From: Reticulitermes lucifugus
Lineage: Eukaryota > Arthropoda > Insecta > Blattodea > Rhinotermitidae
Length of the DNA: 64,000 bases
Direction: 5' to 3'
Assembly: GCA_026260175.1 (NCBI GenBank)
Contig: JAKCWW010000556.1
Span: 35,428 to 99,427 of the forward strand
Shown here in pieces: positions 38,250-49,873 of the stretch. A model generated the notes under the pieces. That model saw only the letters and a list, made by a program, of their open reading frames with translations, searched no databases and had not been told where the DNA came from. The position numbers and the translations under genes were made by a program. The stretch's first letter is position 1, and every line of letters begins with the position of its first letter.

Positions 38250-38870
38250 CGAGGTAAATTTGTTCCTGTGATCGGCGGACATCACACAATCCACAACCTA
38301 TGGGGGAAAGGATGTACAGTTCCATGCATCAACCCCAACCGCTTTAACCCTAGTAACCATTCAACAGAAAGCTGAGTGGAGCCCAGAGACAGTACAGTTC
38401 AAAATCTCTGCACCACCAGGGACTGAACCCGGATTCTCCTGCCTCCAGCCTGCATCAGTCACTATACTGACTGAACGCTCACCAGGAACTNNNNNNNNNN
38501 NNNNNNNNNNNNNNNNNNNNNNNNNNNNNNNNNNNNNNNNNNNNNNNNNNNNNNNNNNNNNNNNNNNNNNNNNNNNNNNNNNNNNNNNNNNNNNNNNNNN
38601 NNNNNNNNNNNNNNNNNNNNNNNNNNNNNNNNNNNNNNNNNNNNNNNNNNNNNNNNNNNNNNNNNNNNNNNNNNNNNNNNNNNNNNNNNNNNCTCCAGCC
38701 TGCATCAGTCACTATACTGACTGAACGCTCACCAGGAACTGAACCCAGATTCTCCTGCCTCCAGCCTGCATCAGTCACTATACTGACTGNNNGCTCACCA
38801 GGAACTGAACCCAGATTCTCCTGCCTCCAGCCTGCATCAGTCACTATACTGACTGAATGCTCACCAGACA
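38250..38870 (-). repeat. 66-base tandem array of a tRNA-like SINE head, with assembly gap
   Basis: Units of 66 bases repeat at about 38400-38490 and 38693-38870; 38491-38692 is N and 38790-38792 is N. On the minus strand each unit has an A-box-like CAGTATAGTGACTGATG and a B-box-like GGGTTCAGTCCC, so the unit looks like a SINE head. The plus-left flank (38250-38380) looks like the body of the same repeat. Apparent reading frames across the array are artefacts. Confidence 0.75.
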
Positions 38871-40179
38871 CAATACTTACATCACTGTCTTGTGTTACTC
38901 TTCCCTACCTCTTATAGCCAACACAAATTACAAACTGCTCACAGCACAGTCCATCCTCCTCACACCCCCCGCCCCCCAAACCATCTCACACACAGCTGCA
39001 AGTACACTACCTCCAGCAACATCACAATAATAAAAATTTGCAAAATGTAGATGGTAAATGCTCATGGGAAATTTTGGGGGGCAATGTTATTGGAAGAGGC
39101 TACGGACCTGTCGTACGACAGATTACAGAATGAATGAATGAATGTTATTACAAATGTTCCCTTCAAAACTGATTATGTTATGATAAAGATGCTGTTTGCT
39201 ATCAATTCATATTTGTCATTTCTCAACAACTGCACAAAGACAAAACCTGTCTGCTTCTGAACTAAAGTTCTGCCTCTAAATACTGAGAATCTGTTACAAA
39301 TTTAGACCAACAGTATGAGTAAAATCTGTAACAAAACAATGATCGTATCAGATCCACACGTGGAGTGTATCAAACACACAATTCCATGTCTTGAAACAGG
39401 TATGCCAATCTCGCATTACCTTGCATTCACATACACACAACATTTTTATGCCTTCATGAATGGACGTCCTCCAACAGGAAGTGCTGGCTGACTTTGCAGA
39501 AAATCATTTTAACTAGTCCAATGAAAAAAATTAAGAATAAACAGATAGATGAAAGCATTCAAATTTACGCCACCAAGTTACGGGAAATATGTTCTACAAT
39601 CCCACTCAAATTCTCCAAATACTACATATATAACAATGGTGTCACCAATCACACGTTTCGTACTCACTCAGAGCTCCTACATGCATGTTTCTTGTTTGGT
39701 AGTATAATCCTGTACTTAATTTTTTATGTATAATGAAAGACACATGTGAACATATTTTTCTTCAAAATCAGAACTTCAAACATTCTGCTTGTTTGATAAT
39801 CTGAGCATAAACAAACACTAAGCAATATTCATGTAAAAACTATTAAGTAACGTAGAGATCAAGCTGATATAAGCAAAGCTGGTGGGACTGAACTAATTGT
39901 TAATCTAAAATACACTACACAGCAACAAGAAGCCTATCCCAAGAAGTCGGTAACAAACTCTGGAACAGAGGCGAGTATCACTACAGAATCACCCACATCA
40001 CCTGCATTAATACACCACCTAATATGTAACAAAACTGAATAGCCGAACTCTTACTACATATCTGTAATTGCACAAACATTCCTGACATAAATTAAATGCC
40101 TGTGCCTGACATCAATCTCACAGGTCAAATGATGGTCATCTTTTTGCTTTTGCAACAAGTAGTAAAGGTCTGTTCCATG
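38871..40179. other. Intronic stretch, little recognised
   Basis: Only a short GAAT repeat near 39132 stands out; no gene. Confidence 0.35.
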
Positions 40180-41131
40180 TTGGAGAAACATACTGCTTCC
40201 ACCTTCAGGGTCAATGAATCTGGTTCAAGTGGACGTTGCAATAATTGGGAGGAAAAAATGTGTTGGTTACATATTTCTCAATACTTGTCTGCCTTTGCAT
40301 ATCATTGCATCCAGTTTTTTATTTGGCATACAGCTTTTGTATCACTGCCCTGTCAGTCTTACCAAATGTATCCCAACTCAATTTTACACAGTTCGTCACT
40401 TAGACCCCACTGCCCACCTTTCCGATTTTGAACTTCCTGCCCGCCTCTCACAGCAATATTTTAACAATTCATCTTGCTTCACCATCAAAATCCCATCCCA
40501 AAATCTTACTGTGCTACAAAGCACCTTGCCTTGCTTGCTTTTTCTGCCAAGTTCCCATTCCGCTGCTACATTTGTTGAACTTCTTGTGATCCTCAGGTCT
40601 TTCTTACACAATCACCCCTAAATTCCATCAACAATTTCCCATCCCCCATTGACCCCACACTGACTCACAGGTCATCACATATATTTTTGAACATATTTAC
40701 TCTCATATTACATACTCTCATCAAACATTTACCAAATAGGTAACCTCATTACACATTCATCAATTCCTCTTAACATCTGCATGCCTTTCACTTTTATACT
40801 ATCTCCACTCTCCTCAGCTTCCTAGTTTTACCCCTAATATATAAATTCATTTCCTACCTCCAGATACATATACCAAAATTCTCTGTTTTTCTGTTTCCTT
40901 CCTTTTTTGAACAGTGCTATTTTTTATTGTGGTTGCATTTTAAATTCCACTTATTACAGAATTTCATCGTCTGTTTATGGTAACTGATCCAATGGCCAAA
41001 CTGTCAGCCAACAGTAATCCAAGTTATTATTTGCTTTCTCACTCCTGACGCACGTGCATTCTCTTTGTTAATGTGAGCTATAAAAATGGGAATTCAGTCA
41101 CCCTGAAGATGGAGGCAGTATGTTTCACCAA
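40180..41131. mobile_element. 0.95-kb element bounded by 32-base inverted repeats (family R2)
   Basis: Arms 40180-40211 and 41100-41131 are inverted copies with 29 of 32 positions matching. The left arm and adjoining bases also align with 26888-26960. The interior has no recognised protein, so this is a candidate non-autonomous element. Confidence 0.55.
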
Positions 41132-41385
41132 AAACACCACAACAAACTTCTACTGTACAGTGTTAAAACCCAAGAGACAACGATCATATGAACCACCACC
41201 ACGAAAACATAACCTACAGTGTGCTTTTTTTATTGCTGACCTGAGCACCAGAACTCTCATACAATGTCACGGTGGATGCACGCTTTCCATGCTATACAGC
41301 TGCGATAAAAGAAAGACCATATACACCTCATGGGTCAGATCCCAAGCACTACAAGTTGGATATTTGCAGACAGAAACAGTACCCG

Positions 41386-41457
41386 TATCTGAGATACGTA
41401 ACTCTTTATTGTTTCAAGTTCTATCTGAGATACGTAACTCTTTATTGTTTCAAGTTC
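41386..41457 (+). repeat. 36-base perfect tandem duplication
   Basis: Two identical adjacent units, 41386-41421 and 41422-41457. Confidence 0.95.
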
Positions 41458-41727
41458 TACAACAAAGACAATCATGTACACAAAATGACCCAATCACACA
41501 TTTATCATTGCATAATATCAAGAAATGTTCAAAAGTAGTGTGTCTTAATTTAGACAACATGCAGGCAGTTCCAACCAAAAAAAGTAGTCCGTATCCATCA
41601 ATTTCAAGTAGGAGGCTGTATTAGTGTAGCATACCAGGGGAAGATGGCTGGCAGAATGCTATAAACCATGCCGTTAAGGCGAGGGAAGAATGCTGGGGTT
41701 TAATAGCCAGACACGTAACACACTAGA

Positions 41728-42088
41728 CAAGTCACAAACTCAAACCGTATGTGGGCCAAAGAAATAATTCTGAACATTACGAGAGGTCGCACATCATTTT
41801 AAGCAATACACAGGTTAAGTATTCTCTTTAAAATTAAACCATGAGGAATTTTCATATTTTTAATAACAATGAAATTTATTATGAATACTTTTTAACTTTA
41901 CTTCATTGTTAACTTTTCCGAAGTAACTCATCATTTACGGCCTGTGATGGAGAAGTTCTTTTTAATTTTTTTAACTGAAACATGGGACAATCCTCAACAC
42001 TCAGCCAGGCCACATTCCATAATCAGGGAAGGTCAGTGAAGAGGACACACAGTATGACCTGGCAGACTGCATATTGGGAACTCCTGTG
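41728..42088. mobile_element. hAT-like MITE, second copy
   Basis: Same interior as 31901-32298 (GGGCCAAAGAAATAATT; CATCATTTTAAGCAA). Ends are more decayed. Confidence 0.6.
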
Positions 42089-43167
42089 CTAGATGAATGA
42101 TCACAGTCACTGGTGAGGAAAACTTCTAGCTAAGAAGGTGAATTCAGAATCAGAAGGCATCCCTCTCTTGGCAGACAGCAACATTTTTAACACCACACAA
42201 ATGTATGGCTATGTTACTTTGGCAAAGTGACAGCTTGGTGCTCAACCAGAAAAAGGAAAATCATAATAATCAGAAACAGATTCATGCCCTGACAGTCACA
42301 CATTTACTCTGAAACTGACAGTACTAAAGTGATGCAGCAAACCAACTAACAAAACATGACAAATGCATTTGTTTGGATGAAACAAACAGCACAGCACAGT
42401 ACAGCTTTAAGCCCATAACGCAGAACACAGACAAAATGACACTGTGCAGTAAATGTATCTTCACTTTGAATTAACTTACTTCCTTCATTTCCCATGACAT
42501 GTTCCATTTCGTTACAATTTTATGGAACATTTTTTTAATGCTACCAAGGTCACATTCTTTTATTACAAAAAATGAAAACATGCAAAGTTTAACTGATAGT
42601 TAAGAGGCAGTGCTTCACAATTATGGTGAGTGACTGTGTAACACTCATCTACATAGTAAAACAATATTCAGCTTGACCATGCCACTACAGAGGAACTATC
42701 CGCGCCAGATAACAAGTTATGTTAAATAGTTAGTCGCAGGGAAACACTACACTAAGGTTTCACTCAAACACCTACAGTGCTAACTGCATATACCTCTGAC
42801 ACATCACACGATATCTAAGACCTGCCAGCCCTTTCTCTGTACGACATTACAAAACACTGGAAAGGGGAACAAAGAAGGTGGTTTTGAAGTCTGCAGTACA
42901 AACAATATTATAGTTTCCAACCAAGACAACATCACACCCCCCCTCCCCCCACATGAAAGAGGTCAGAACAGAACATGGCTGAGCACACTGCTTTGAATTT
43001 CTAAACTACTTTCCTTAATTTATACTGTCCTAATTACTTGTTACTACAATTATGAAGTGTGACACATTGACTTTTCATATTAACAATGAGGCAAGTACTT
43101 TTATCAAGGAAGAACATCAGGAAGTCCATTAGACTGTTAATAATACAAGCTGTTATTTACATATATC
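42089..43167. other. Intronic stretch, nothing recognised
   Basis: No gene or clear repeat identified. Confidence 0.35.
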
Positions 43168-44446
43168 CAGTGTCTCCCAGAAAAGTGCATACATCCTTTG
43201 GATACTGGAGAACATAAAACTACACACAGCAAGACAACACTGCTGTGAAATAAACAGTATTGTTTCAACTGCACACAGTACATCTACTCATGTTCACAAG
43301 TGTAGACAAATATGATGTCACCCCCATTTTGTGTTATCAGTACTGGAACATACAACAGGTGCTGAGTCATGCTATCAGACGACTGGTGGGCAGATTGCGA
43401 AAGAAATATATTCTGATAAACAAAGAGTGCTCATTCGCAATACTTTTGCAAAGTGTCATGGAAAAGACGTCACTGAAAGTTTTGTAAAAAAAAAATCCCA
43501 CATCAGCAATGCTGTATAACACTACACAGAATAGTGAACTATTTCCTCTAGACAGGGAAGCAAGAAGCTGGAATTGCAGGTGGTTTCAAGAATTGATGGC
43601 CAATGGATTTCTTATGCCACAACTCATTTTTTTCCTAGCTGAGACATGCATTTACATTAAATGGGAAAGTGAACAGCCAGAATAACAGACAATGGTGTTC
43701 TGAAAACCCGACGCAGTTCACCAACTTCCTTGCCATAACCTCAAGTCAGAGTCAGGTGTCCGGTGAGTGTACACATCATGGGACCCTGTTTTTTAAGGAA
43801 AGCTAACTAACTTGCAGATTGTGTCCTCCTATAACCGCACATCTGAAGTCATGATTATTTGTCAGGGACACAAAAATAACATTAAAAGATAAATGAATAA
43901 TATTTCAAGACAACCTCCATCATGCGATGAGAAATATTTTCAGAGGGTGCCAGCCCTGCTTAGAAGCAGGATATTGGCACTTGCAAGACCCTTTAAGTTT
44001 AACTGCAGGGTGAAAATGAACTCAAAATTCCCGGAGGATAAAGGCTTCATTTGCAATAAAGCCCCCGTGACAGCTGCTGTCAATAGGGACACAATCAGAA
44101 GTATGCACTGTAATTACATGACATTTGCCCGCGATTCAAAACTGCATCAATTTGCTCAAGTACGCCTAGACAGAAGATGAGTAGACATACCACAAATGCA
44201 GGGTATCCCCTGACCCACATACCTTGACTTTTACTTGTGGGGTATTGTAAAGAACCCTGTTCAAGCCAATCAGCAATGAACACTGAAGCCTGTATGGTTA
44301 CTTGTCAAGCAACATAACTGTGTCAATGTTATTACGTGTCAACAGAACACTGATGCTGACTTCAAGACAAATTTCACAAAAGGGATCAACATCTGTAACC
44401 TTTCATGTTCACCTGTGATTGGTGTAAACATTTTCAGGGACACACC
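43168..44446 (+). mobile_element. IS630/Tc1-mariner-type transposon, dead copy
   Basis: Ends AGTGTCTCCCAGAAAA and TTTTCAGGGACACACC are imperfect inverted repeats (13 of 16). Plus-strand frames give an N-terminal helix-turn-helix-like piece (YSDKQRVLIRNTFAKCHGKD), then NRQWCSENPTQFTNF, then RSPDLTYLDFYLWGIVK. These are phrases of the long-headed mariner-like group common in insects. Frameshifts and missing parts make it inactive. Confidence 0.75.
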
Positions 44447-46571
44447 ATATATATATATATATATGACATTTCAAGTATGGAAAACGGTACGTATAAAGCA
44501 CTGTAAGTCATGTATCAGTGCTCAGTAAATTTATATTGCATGTCATTACTAGAGAATATGGCAGATGAACCAAATGTACAGCCTATGCACACATTTCACC
44601 AAGCTCTTCCCAATAGCTTGTACTTACCAGCGTATCCTGCCTAACATATCTTACAGCAGCACGAATCTAAAAATAATCCAGAGACAAAACCTGGAAAAAC
44701 GTGTAGTTCTGGAATGGAAATACACTCGTAGAAACATATGATACTAACGGAACATTCCCAATTCCCAAACAACAGCAAGTCGAGATGCAAAACAGATCAC
44801 CTACCCCATTCCAAAGCTAAGTTATTATGTTACCGTATTATAGGGCATGACAAATATTTTCTCTGAATATCTGTGCCAGCTCAAAAGTTTGGGAGCCAGA
44901 TGTTTTCTTCTGTGGATTTATACTGCAACAACTAGCAAACATAATGCTTCCACTGTTGCTTTTGTTTTTGGTGTGTGTGTGTGTCTAACAAATCACAAGA
45001 TATTCATATACAAGTTGGGCATTCTTCTGAAAAGACACTACTTTCTGCACTTTTTTTTATCAAAAACACCCCAAAAAGCATATAAAATCAAATGCAAAAG
45101 TAAGAATCCTAAGAATTAAAGCCTCCTATTAAAGCTCCTTATCAAACACTAAAATACAAACAAAATTAACTTGAAAAGTACCACAAACCACGTACCCACT
45201 CAGCACTGCTTTGGAAGGACAGAAGGTCCGACCAGCAGGTATCAAGACTGAATTCATGTATTGGGCAAACTAAACTGAGCACAGATGTTCATTCATGTCC
45301 AGAAATTACTTCATACTGTCACGTGTTTAATGTCAGCGCTTTGGATGCAGTCATTTATGCCATATGTCAATTTCATTATACCCATGAGCACATTAACACA
45401 GGAGCATTCAACAATAAGCTCAAAAAGTGAGACTAAATCTTATCAATTGATACAAATAGCATTCTGAGATGCAACAGTTAAGCTGGGCACGACTTTCTCA
45501 GTGCTCCTGTCATTTTAAAGTGTCCATCAAAAGAGTATGAAAGACACTTGACACCCTTCAACGACCAGACACGATAAATCAGTAGCTGAAAAACGTGATT
45601 TAGTTCAACATCCCAGAACATGACCATGTGTGAAACAGCTGCAGTGGTAGGCACTTTTATGGCTCATGTCAGGCCATACAAACTGAAAATTTGGGAAACA
45701 CGAACTTGCCCAAGCTCATTCTATAACTGCACCAAAACCAAAAGTGAATGTCTATGACATATGATTCGCTTTAATGTGCATAAACAGATGAAAACTTCTT
45801 TAACTTTTTAAAGTCTAGTGGTAACTAAACGCACCACATTCTGCAACACTAAGATGTTATGCACTTTGCCATGCGCCATACAACTCTCATAATAAAAAAC
45901 AGCAATCATCTCCCTAAACAGCATTAATCAACTGGTCCTCCAGATCGTTACAAATCCCATTCTCTGTAAGGTACTAACTGAAGTTTTACGCATAATTTTG
46001 ATGAAAGTCAGTCTTCAGAGGGTTTAAAAAGTACAGAGTTACAAGCATCAAAATAACCAGCAGCCATCACAAAAAGAGTCACGTCAAGTGCACAGAAAAA
46101 CCAAGAATGAGCATTTCTGTGCACCATAAGAATGATCCACAGCTGCGGCATAGTTTGCTTTCATTTTACTTAAACATATTCCTCCCTCATAACTGTTTTT
46201 CACCAATTTGTTTTAATTTCATCTCAGTCATATTCCTCATGAGTGGTGCACGATTCCTCATACTATTTTCTTAGGCCTCAAAGAGATATTCCACAATTAA
46301 AACCAGAAGCAATGCACTTAAGCCACTAGACACATTCAGACTTCCTGCCTACCAATTCTACAAGTTCTCCCTATCAAAGGTTGCATGAAGGACATACAAA
46401 TAAAGAGCCTACTGTTCCACAAACTTGCTTGCTGTTCCTGTACACCTAACAAACATTTCAATCAAGGCTGCAGACCTCACACTTCCTCATGTCCTGGAGC
46501 TTCTCTTGCAGATAAGCAATATTGGGAAGAACTTGGGTACAACAACATACGTAACATAAAGAGTCACCTAC
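44447..46571. other. Intronic stretch, nothing recognised
   Basis: A short AT dinucleotide run at 44447-44464; otherwise no gene or clear repeat seen upstream of the exon 4 donor. Confidence 0.35.
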
Positions 46572-46726
46572 CTTTCACTCGCTGAATCCTGACTGGCACC
46601 ATCTTTGGATTTTGCTAACTCGAGGGCCTTGGCAACTGAAGTCTTTGAAGCGGACTTCTGTCCAGATGTACCAGCTGGAGGTCCTTTCACCAGAACCATT
46701 TTCAGTTTTGGTTTCTTCTCCTTACT
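46572..46726 (-). CDS. Common exon 4: basic Ala/Lys/Ser linker, splice hub
   Basis: Acceptor ATTTCAG at the 5' side; donor AAAG|GTAGGT at the 3' side. It encodes 51 codons plus AG and begins SKEKKPKLKMVLVKG, which may act as a nuclear localisation signal, then a Ser/Ala/Lys-rich stretch. This donor is the only one found for the common part and its phase (two bases left over) fits all six downstream zinc-finger exons. It therefore appears to be the hub from which alternative 3' exons are chosen. The next coding exon is 17 kb downstream. Confidence 0.85.
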
Positions 46727-46884
46727 CTGAAATTACAAAATCAATTTGATGTCATGTTATTATGAACACAACATACCCCTTCACATAAAAATTAAATTCC
46801 ATATCCTAATTTTTTTTGCCTCTCAGAAAACTTTTAAATGTGGTTCAGGGGGGCACAAAATATGAATAAGTTTAATGTACTTAC

Positions 46885-46998
46885 AACAGATGTTTTCTTT
46901 GGAGATGGAGACTTTGAAACCTGATTTTGTGTTTCAGATGTGCTTGGCTGAACTGTATCATCATTAACTTCAGAGTCCAGCGAAGGAGACTCAAACAT
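46885..46998 (-). CDS. Common exon 3: Ser/Thr-rich linker
   Basis: A 38-codon exon, phase 0 on both sides, with acceptor TGTTTCAG and a strong donor GTT|GTAAGT. It encodes a low-complexity Ser, Thr, Gln and Pro rich linker ending SPSPKKTSV, with possible proline-directed phosphorylation sites. No domain is seen. Because it is symmetrical (114 bases, phase 0-0) it could be skipped without shifting frame. Between it and exon 4 lies only a 158-base intron. Function beyond a flexible spacer between ZAD and zinc fingers is unknown. Confidence 0.8.
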
Positions 46999-47031
46999 CT
47001 GAAACACAAAGTGTAGTACAGCAAACGTGAT

Positions 47032-47205
47032 ATCTGAGGTTCTCACAGCAGTGCTGCTGAAGACTCAAGCTGTTTGGGGTGTGACGCTGTGTCACCAAGC
47101 TCAACCGTGAAGATGAAGAAACTAAAATCCTTTTAAAACATCAGGAGCTACCCACTCACTGACACAGGGTCACATCCCAGAAACACTTGAATCTACTACA
47201 AACAT
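47032..47205. repeat. R1-family foldback repeat inside intron 2
   Basis: The tail GAGGTTCTCACAGCAGTGCT comes first (reverse orientation), then arms GGTGTGACGCTGTGTCA and GACACAGGGTCACATCCCAG. It lies only about 35 bases upstream of the exon 3 acceptor. Confidence 0.75.
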
Positions 47206-47335
47206 ATTCACTAAAACACACAGCACATCCTGCGAGTTCCAGTACCTATCATATGACAATCAAACCATCTTCTACATCATATTTTGCAAGTTATGGAATG
47301 ACATGAAATTCACAAGACACAACTTTTGTCATTAC

Positions 47336-47494
47336 CTCAGCCCCCTTATCGTCGTCATCACCTTCTTCTTCCACTTGCAATTCTCGCAACTTCTTATCAG
47401 CTTCCAGACAACTGATAACAAGATCATGCCAAGCTATCAACGTTGATGCACATTGGTAACACATCTGCAGAGGTAAACTGTCAGTCTCTGTCAC
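47336..47494 (-). CDS. Common exon 2: second half of ZAD domain and acidic tail
   Basis: The acceptor is TTCCTCAG and the donor is GAG|GTAATG; 53 codons, phase 0 at both ends. It begins VTETDSLP and supplies the second zinc pair at protein positions C75 and C78 (MCYQC), then the helix with WHDLVISCLEADKKL that closes ZAD domains. The spacing C29-x2-C32-x42-C75-x2-C78 matches the family. An acidic run, EEEGDDDDKG, ends the exon. Joined to exon 1 the domain is complete. An apparent ATG-started reading frame extends above 47494, but that part is intron. Confidence 0.9.
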
Positions 47495-47781
47495 CTGAGG
47501 AAAAACCACTTCATTTACTTGACAACACAAAAGCAAAGCCTACACGCAGTATTCACCTAGGATCTTCCTACTAATTCCATTTTCAATTCCTGTTTGAATT
47601 ATGGCACTGCTTTAAATAGAATAAAGTTCAGTACACAAAAACTGCTTCAGCCTGGCTGTTCGGCATTTGAGGAAGTAGTCCCAAAGCCAAGTTTTGCCAT
47701 CAATAACTTCTGGTGTGAATAATGATTCCATCCCTTTATTTTGTGTTATCTGCACTTTACTGAGTCCATCAAGCCATCGTA

Positions 47782-48225
47782 ATGGCTTCAAAAGATCCAA
47801 AGAAGAGTAAACACGTAATTTTAATAATTCCTCAGAAACTTGAAATAATTAGGGAGCTTGAAAGCTGCAAAAGCTGAAGAGAAGCTTCATACAACACTGG
47901 ATTGTCAACTGCCAATGATATAAAGAAACAAAATGACCAATTACAATTGTTTATGGCATCAAGTATGAAAAACCTTTTCAAGAGACAAACACCAAAAGAG
48001 CCTAAATTAGTGCAACTGGATGAGGTGTTGTATAAGTGGTTTATAGCAATGTGTTCCAAAGCAAACCCCATGACTGGGCCTATAACTGACATGACTGGGC
48101 CTATAACTGAAAAAGTTAAGTCTTTATAATAAAATTAAAATGACTGCCAAGTGCACATTCTCTGAGGGCTGGCTACAAAATTTTAAACAGCCAGCAGTTG
48201 AAGGAGATATCCAAATGTAACACTT
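47782..48225 (+). pseudogene. Tigger/pogo transposase N-terminal fragment
   Basis: ATG at 47782 opens MASKDPKKSKHVILIIPQKL, a typical pogo/Tigger (CENP-B-like) N-terminal helix-turn-helix, then ESCKS and a stop. Next come DIKKQNDQLQLFMAS, LDEVLYKWFIAMCSKANP and SEGWLQNFKQ of the second DNA-binding (Tc5-type) domain. A 21-base tandem duplication (MTGPITD/MTGPITE) lies within. No DDE catalytic part follows. It lies in intron 1, opposite to the host gene. Confidence 0.85.
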
Positions 48226-49415
48226 CTCTGATTAGTTGTGCAGCCCAAGTGTAGAAGCAGTAACAAAAAATCACCTATATGAACATAGGTCAGTAGAAGC
48301 ACGGTCTAATAATCTTGAATATTTGACAATCCAGCACCAGTCCAGTCCACTGGTTGCCAGATTAAAGTAATTCTACTGTGATATACATTGATATGCCTAT
48401 ACTGTGACACAACGCAAATGTAGGCTACTCCAGTAAACTACATCACACACACACACACAACACAGACTACAGAAACCTGGTAGAACTCATGAACCTAACA
48501 CAGCCACATATGCCCAGACATACATCTGAGTAACACATCTGTACTCCAATCACTACACACTTTTGTCCACACACTACGCAGACTGTGACCCAGACTTCGC
48601 GCAGTTCAGCTCAATGCTCCTCTGTACACAGACCAGTGAATCTTTCTAAATACATAAAATGAAAACATTTCCAATTTTTACTGCAAATATTACTGATGTA
48701 AAAAAAAAAATTTGAGTTGCAGAATAAACTGTGAGTTATCTGAAGAGCAACTACTCAAAACAGCCCAGTTCTCCAACAATTTGTTTGAACATCTAAAACA
48801 GTATCTGTAAGGACTGGCACAGCATCTGTACATGGGGAACAGTATCTGCATCTGCAGGAAGTCCTCAATATACCCAGTGAAGCAAGAAAGTAACAAGACT
48901 AAGATATACTAGAGACAATACACAGGGCAATGTTTACTAAGATATTTCCATCAAAATAGCCCCGAAGGGACAAAGTACATTTACTACAGCATTCATACAA
49001 ATTTACAGGACAGTCATCCATTAATACAGCACAACAAAAAAGCAAGCCTGAAATATGATAAAATATTACAAAATATAATAAAATGTTTACTCAACATTTC
49101 TATCAAAATAATGACTGTGGGACAGAGTGCAATTACTACAGCATACATTTACATTCTGGAAACACCTGGGAACTTGTTTGCAGAAACAGTATTCAATGCT
49201 GCCATCACATAATTCTTAATATCAAAAATCATGTAAAGTTGGCGACATTTCAACTGGGAAAATAGAAATAAGATTGGTGGCACCAAGCTGAAGGGGAGAG
49301 GGTGACTGTGCACTGTAACTCCATTTTTGGATAGGAATGTCCTCACATTTATGGCTGCATGAGCAGATGCACTCTCATGCAAAAATCACCTGTGTTCCAA
49401 TCTGGCCTCACATTT
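48226..49415. other. Intronic stretch, nothing recognised
   Basis: A short CA run near 48447; no gene seen. Confidence 0.35.
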
Positions 49416-49873
49416 CATTCTCACTAACCAATGTTTCAGTACCTCTCAGCCCTTCATTCTCACTAACCAATGTTTCAGTATCTCTACGCAGTATGCCAAC
49501 AGCCCTTCATTCTCACTAACCAATGTTTCAGTACCTCTCAGCCCTTCATTCTCACTAACCAATGTTTCAGTACCTCTACACAGTACGCCAACAGCCCTTC
49601 ATTCTCACTAACCAATGTTTCATACCTCTACACAGTACGCCAACAGCCCTACATTCTCACTAACCAATGGCCAACAGCCCTTCATTCTCACTAACCAATG
49701 TTTCAGTACCTCTACACAGTACGCCAACAGCCCTTCATTCTCACTAACCAATGTTTCATACCTCTACGCAGTACGCCAACAGCACTTCATTCTCACTAAC
49801 CAATGTTTCAGTACCTCTACACAGTATGCCAACAGCCCTTCATTCTCACTAACCAATGTTTCAGTACCTCTAG
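49416..49873 (+). repeat. Minisatellite, 53-base and 39-base units
   Basis: The phrase CATTCTCACTAACCAATG recurs at 49416, 49455, 49508, 49547, 49600, 49652, 49683, 49736, 49788 and 49841. Spacings are mostly 52-53 with two of 39 and one of 31, so two unit types alternate. Reading frames through it are artefacts. Confidence 0.92.

Noticed and set aside
38361-38871. Two proteins of 114-130 residues
   Set aside because: They cross the N gap and are read from the 66-base tandem array.
46834-47046. Stand-alone 70-residue protein
   Set aside because: Both ends are intron read-through around common exon 3.
49416-49873. CRISPR-like array
   Set aside because: Eukaryotic minisatellite: spacers are themselves repeated, and unit lengths of 39 and 53 share sequence throughout.
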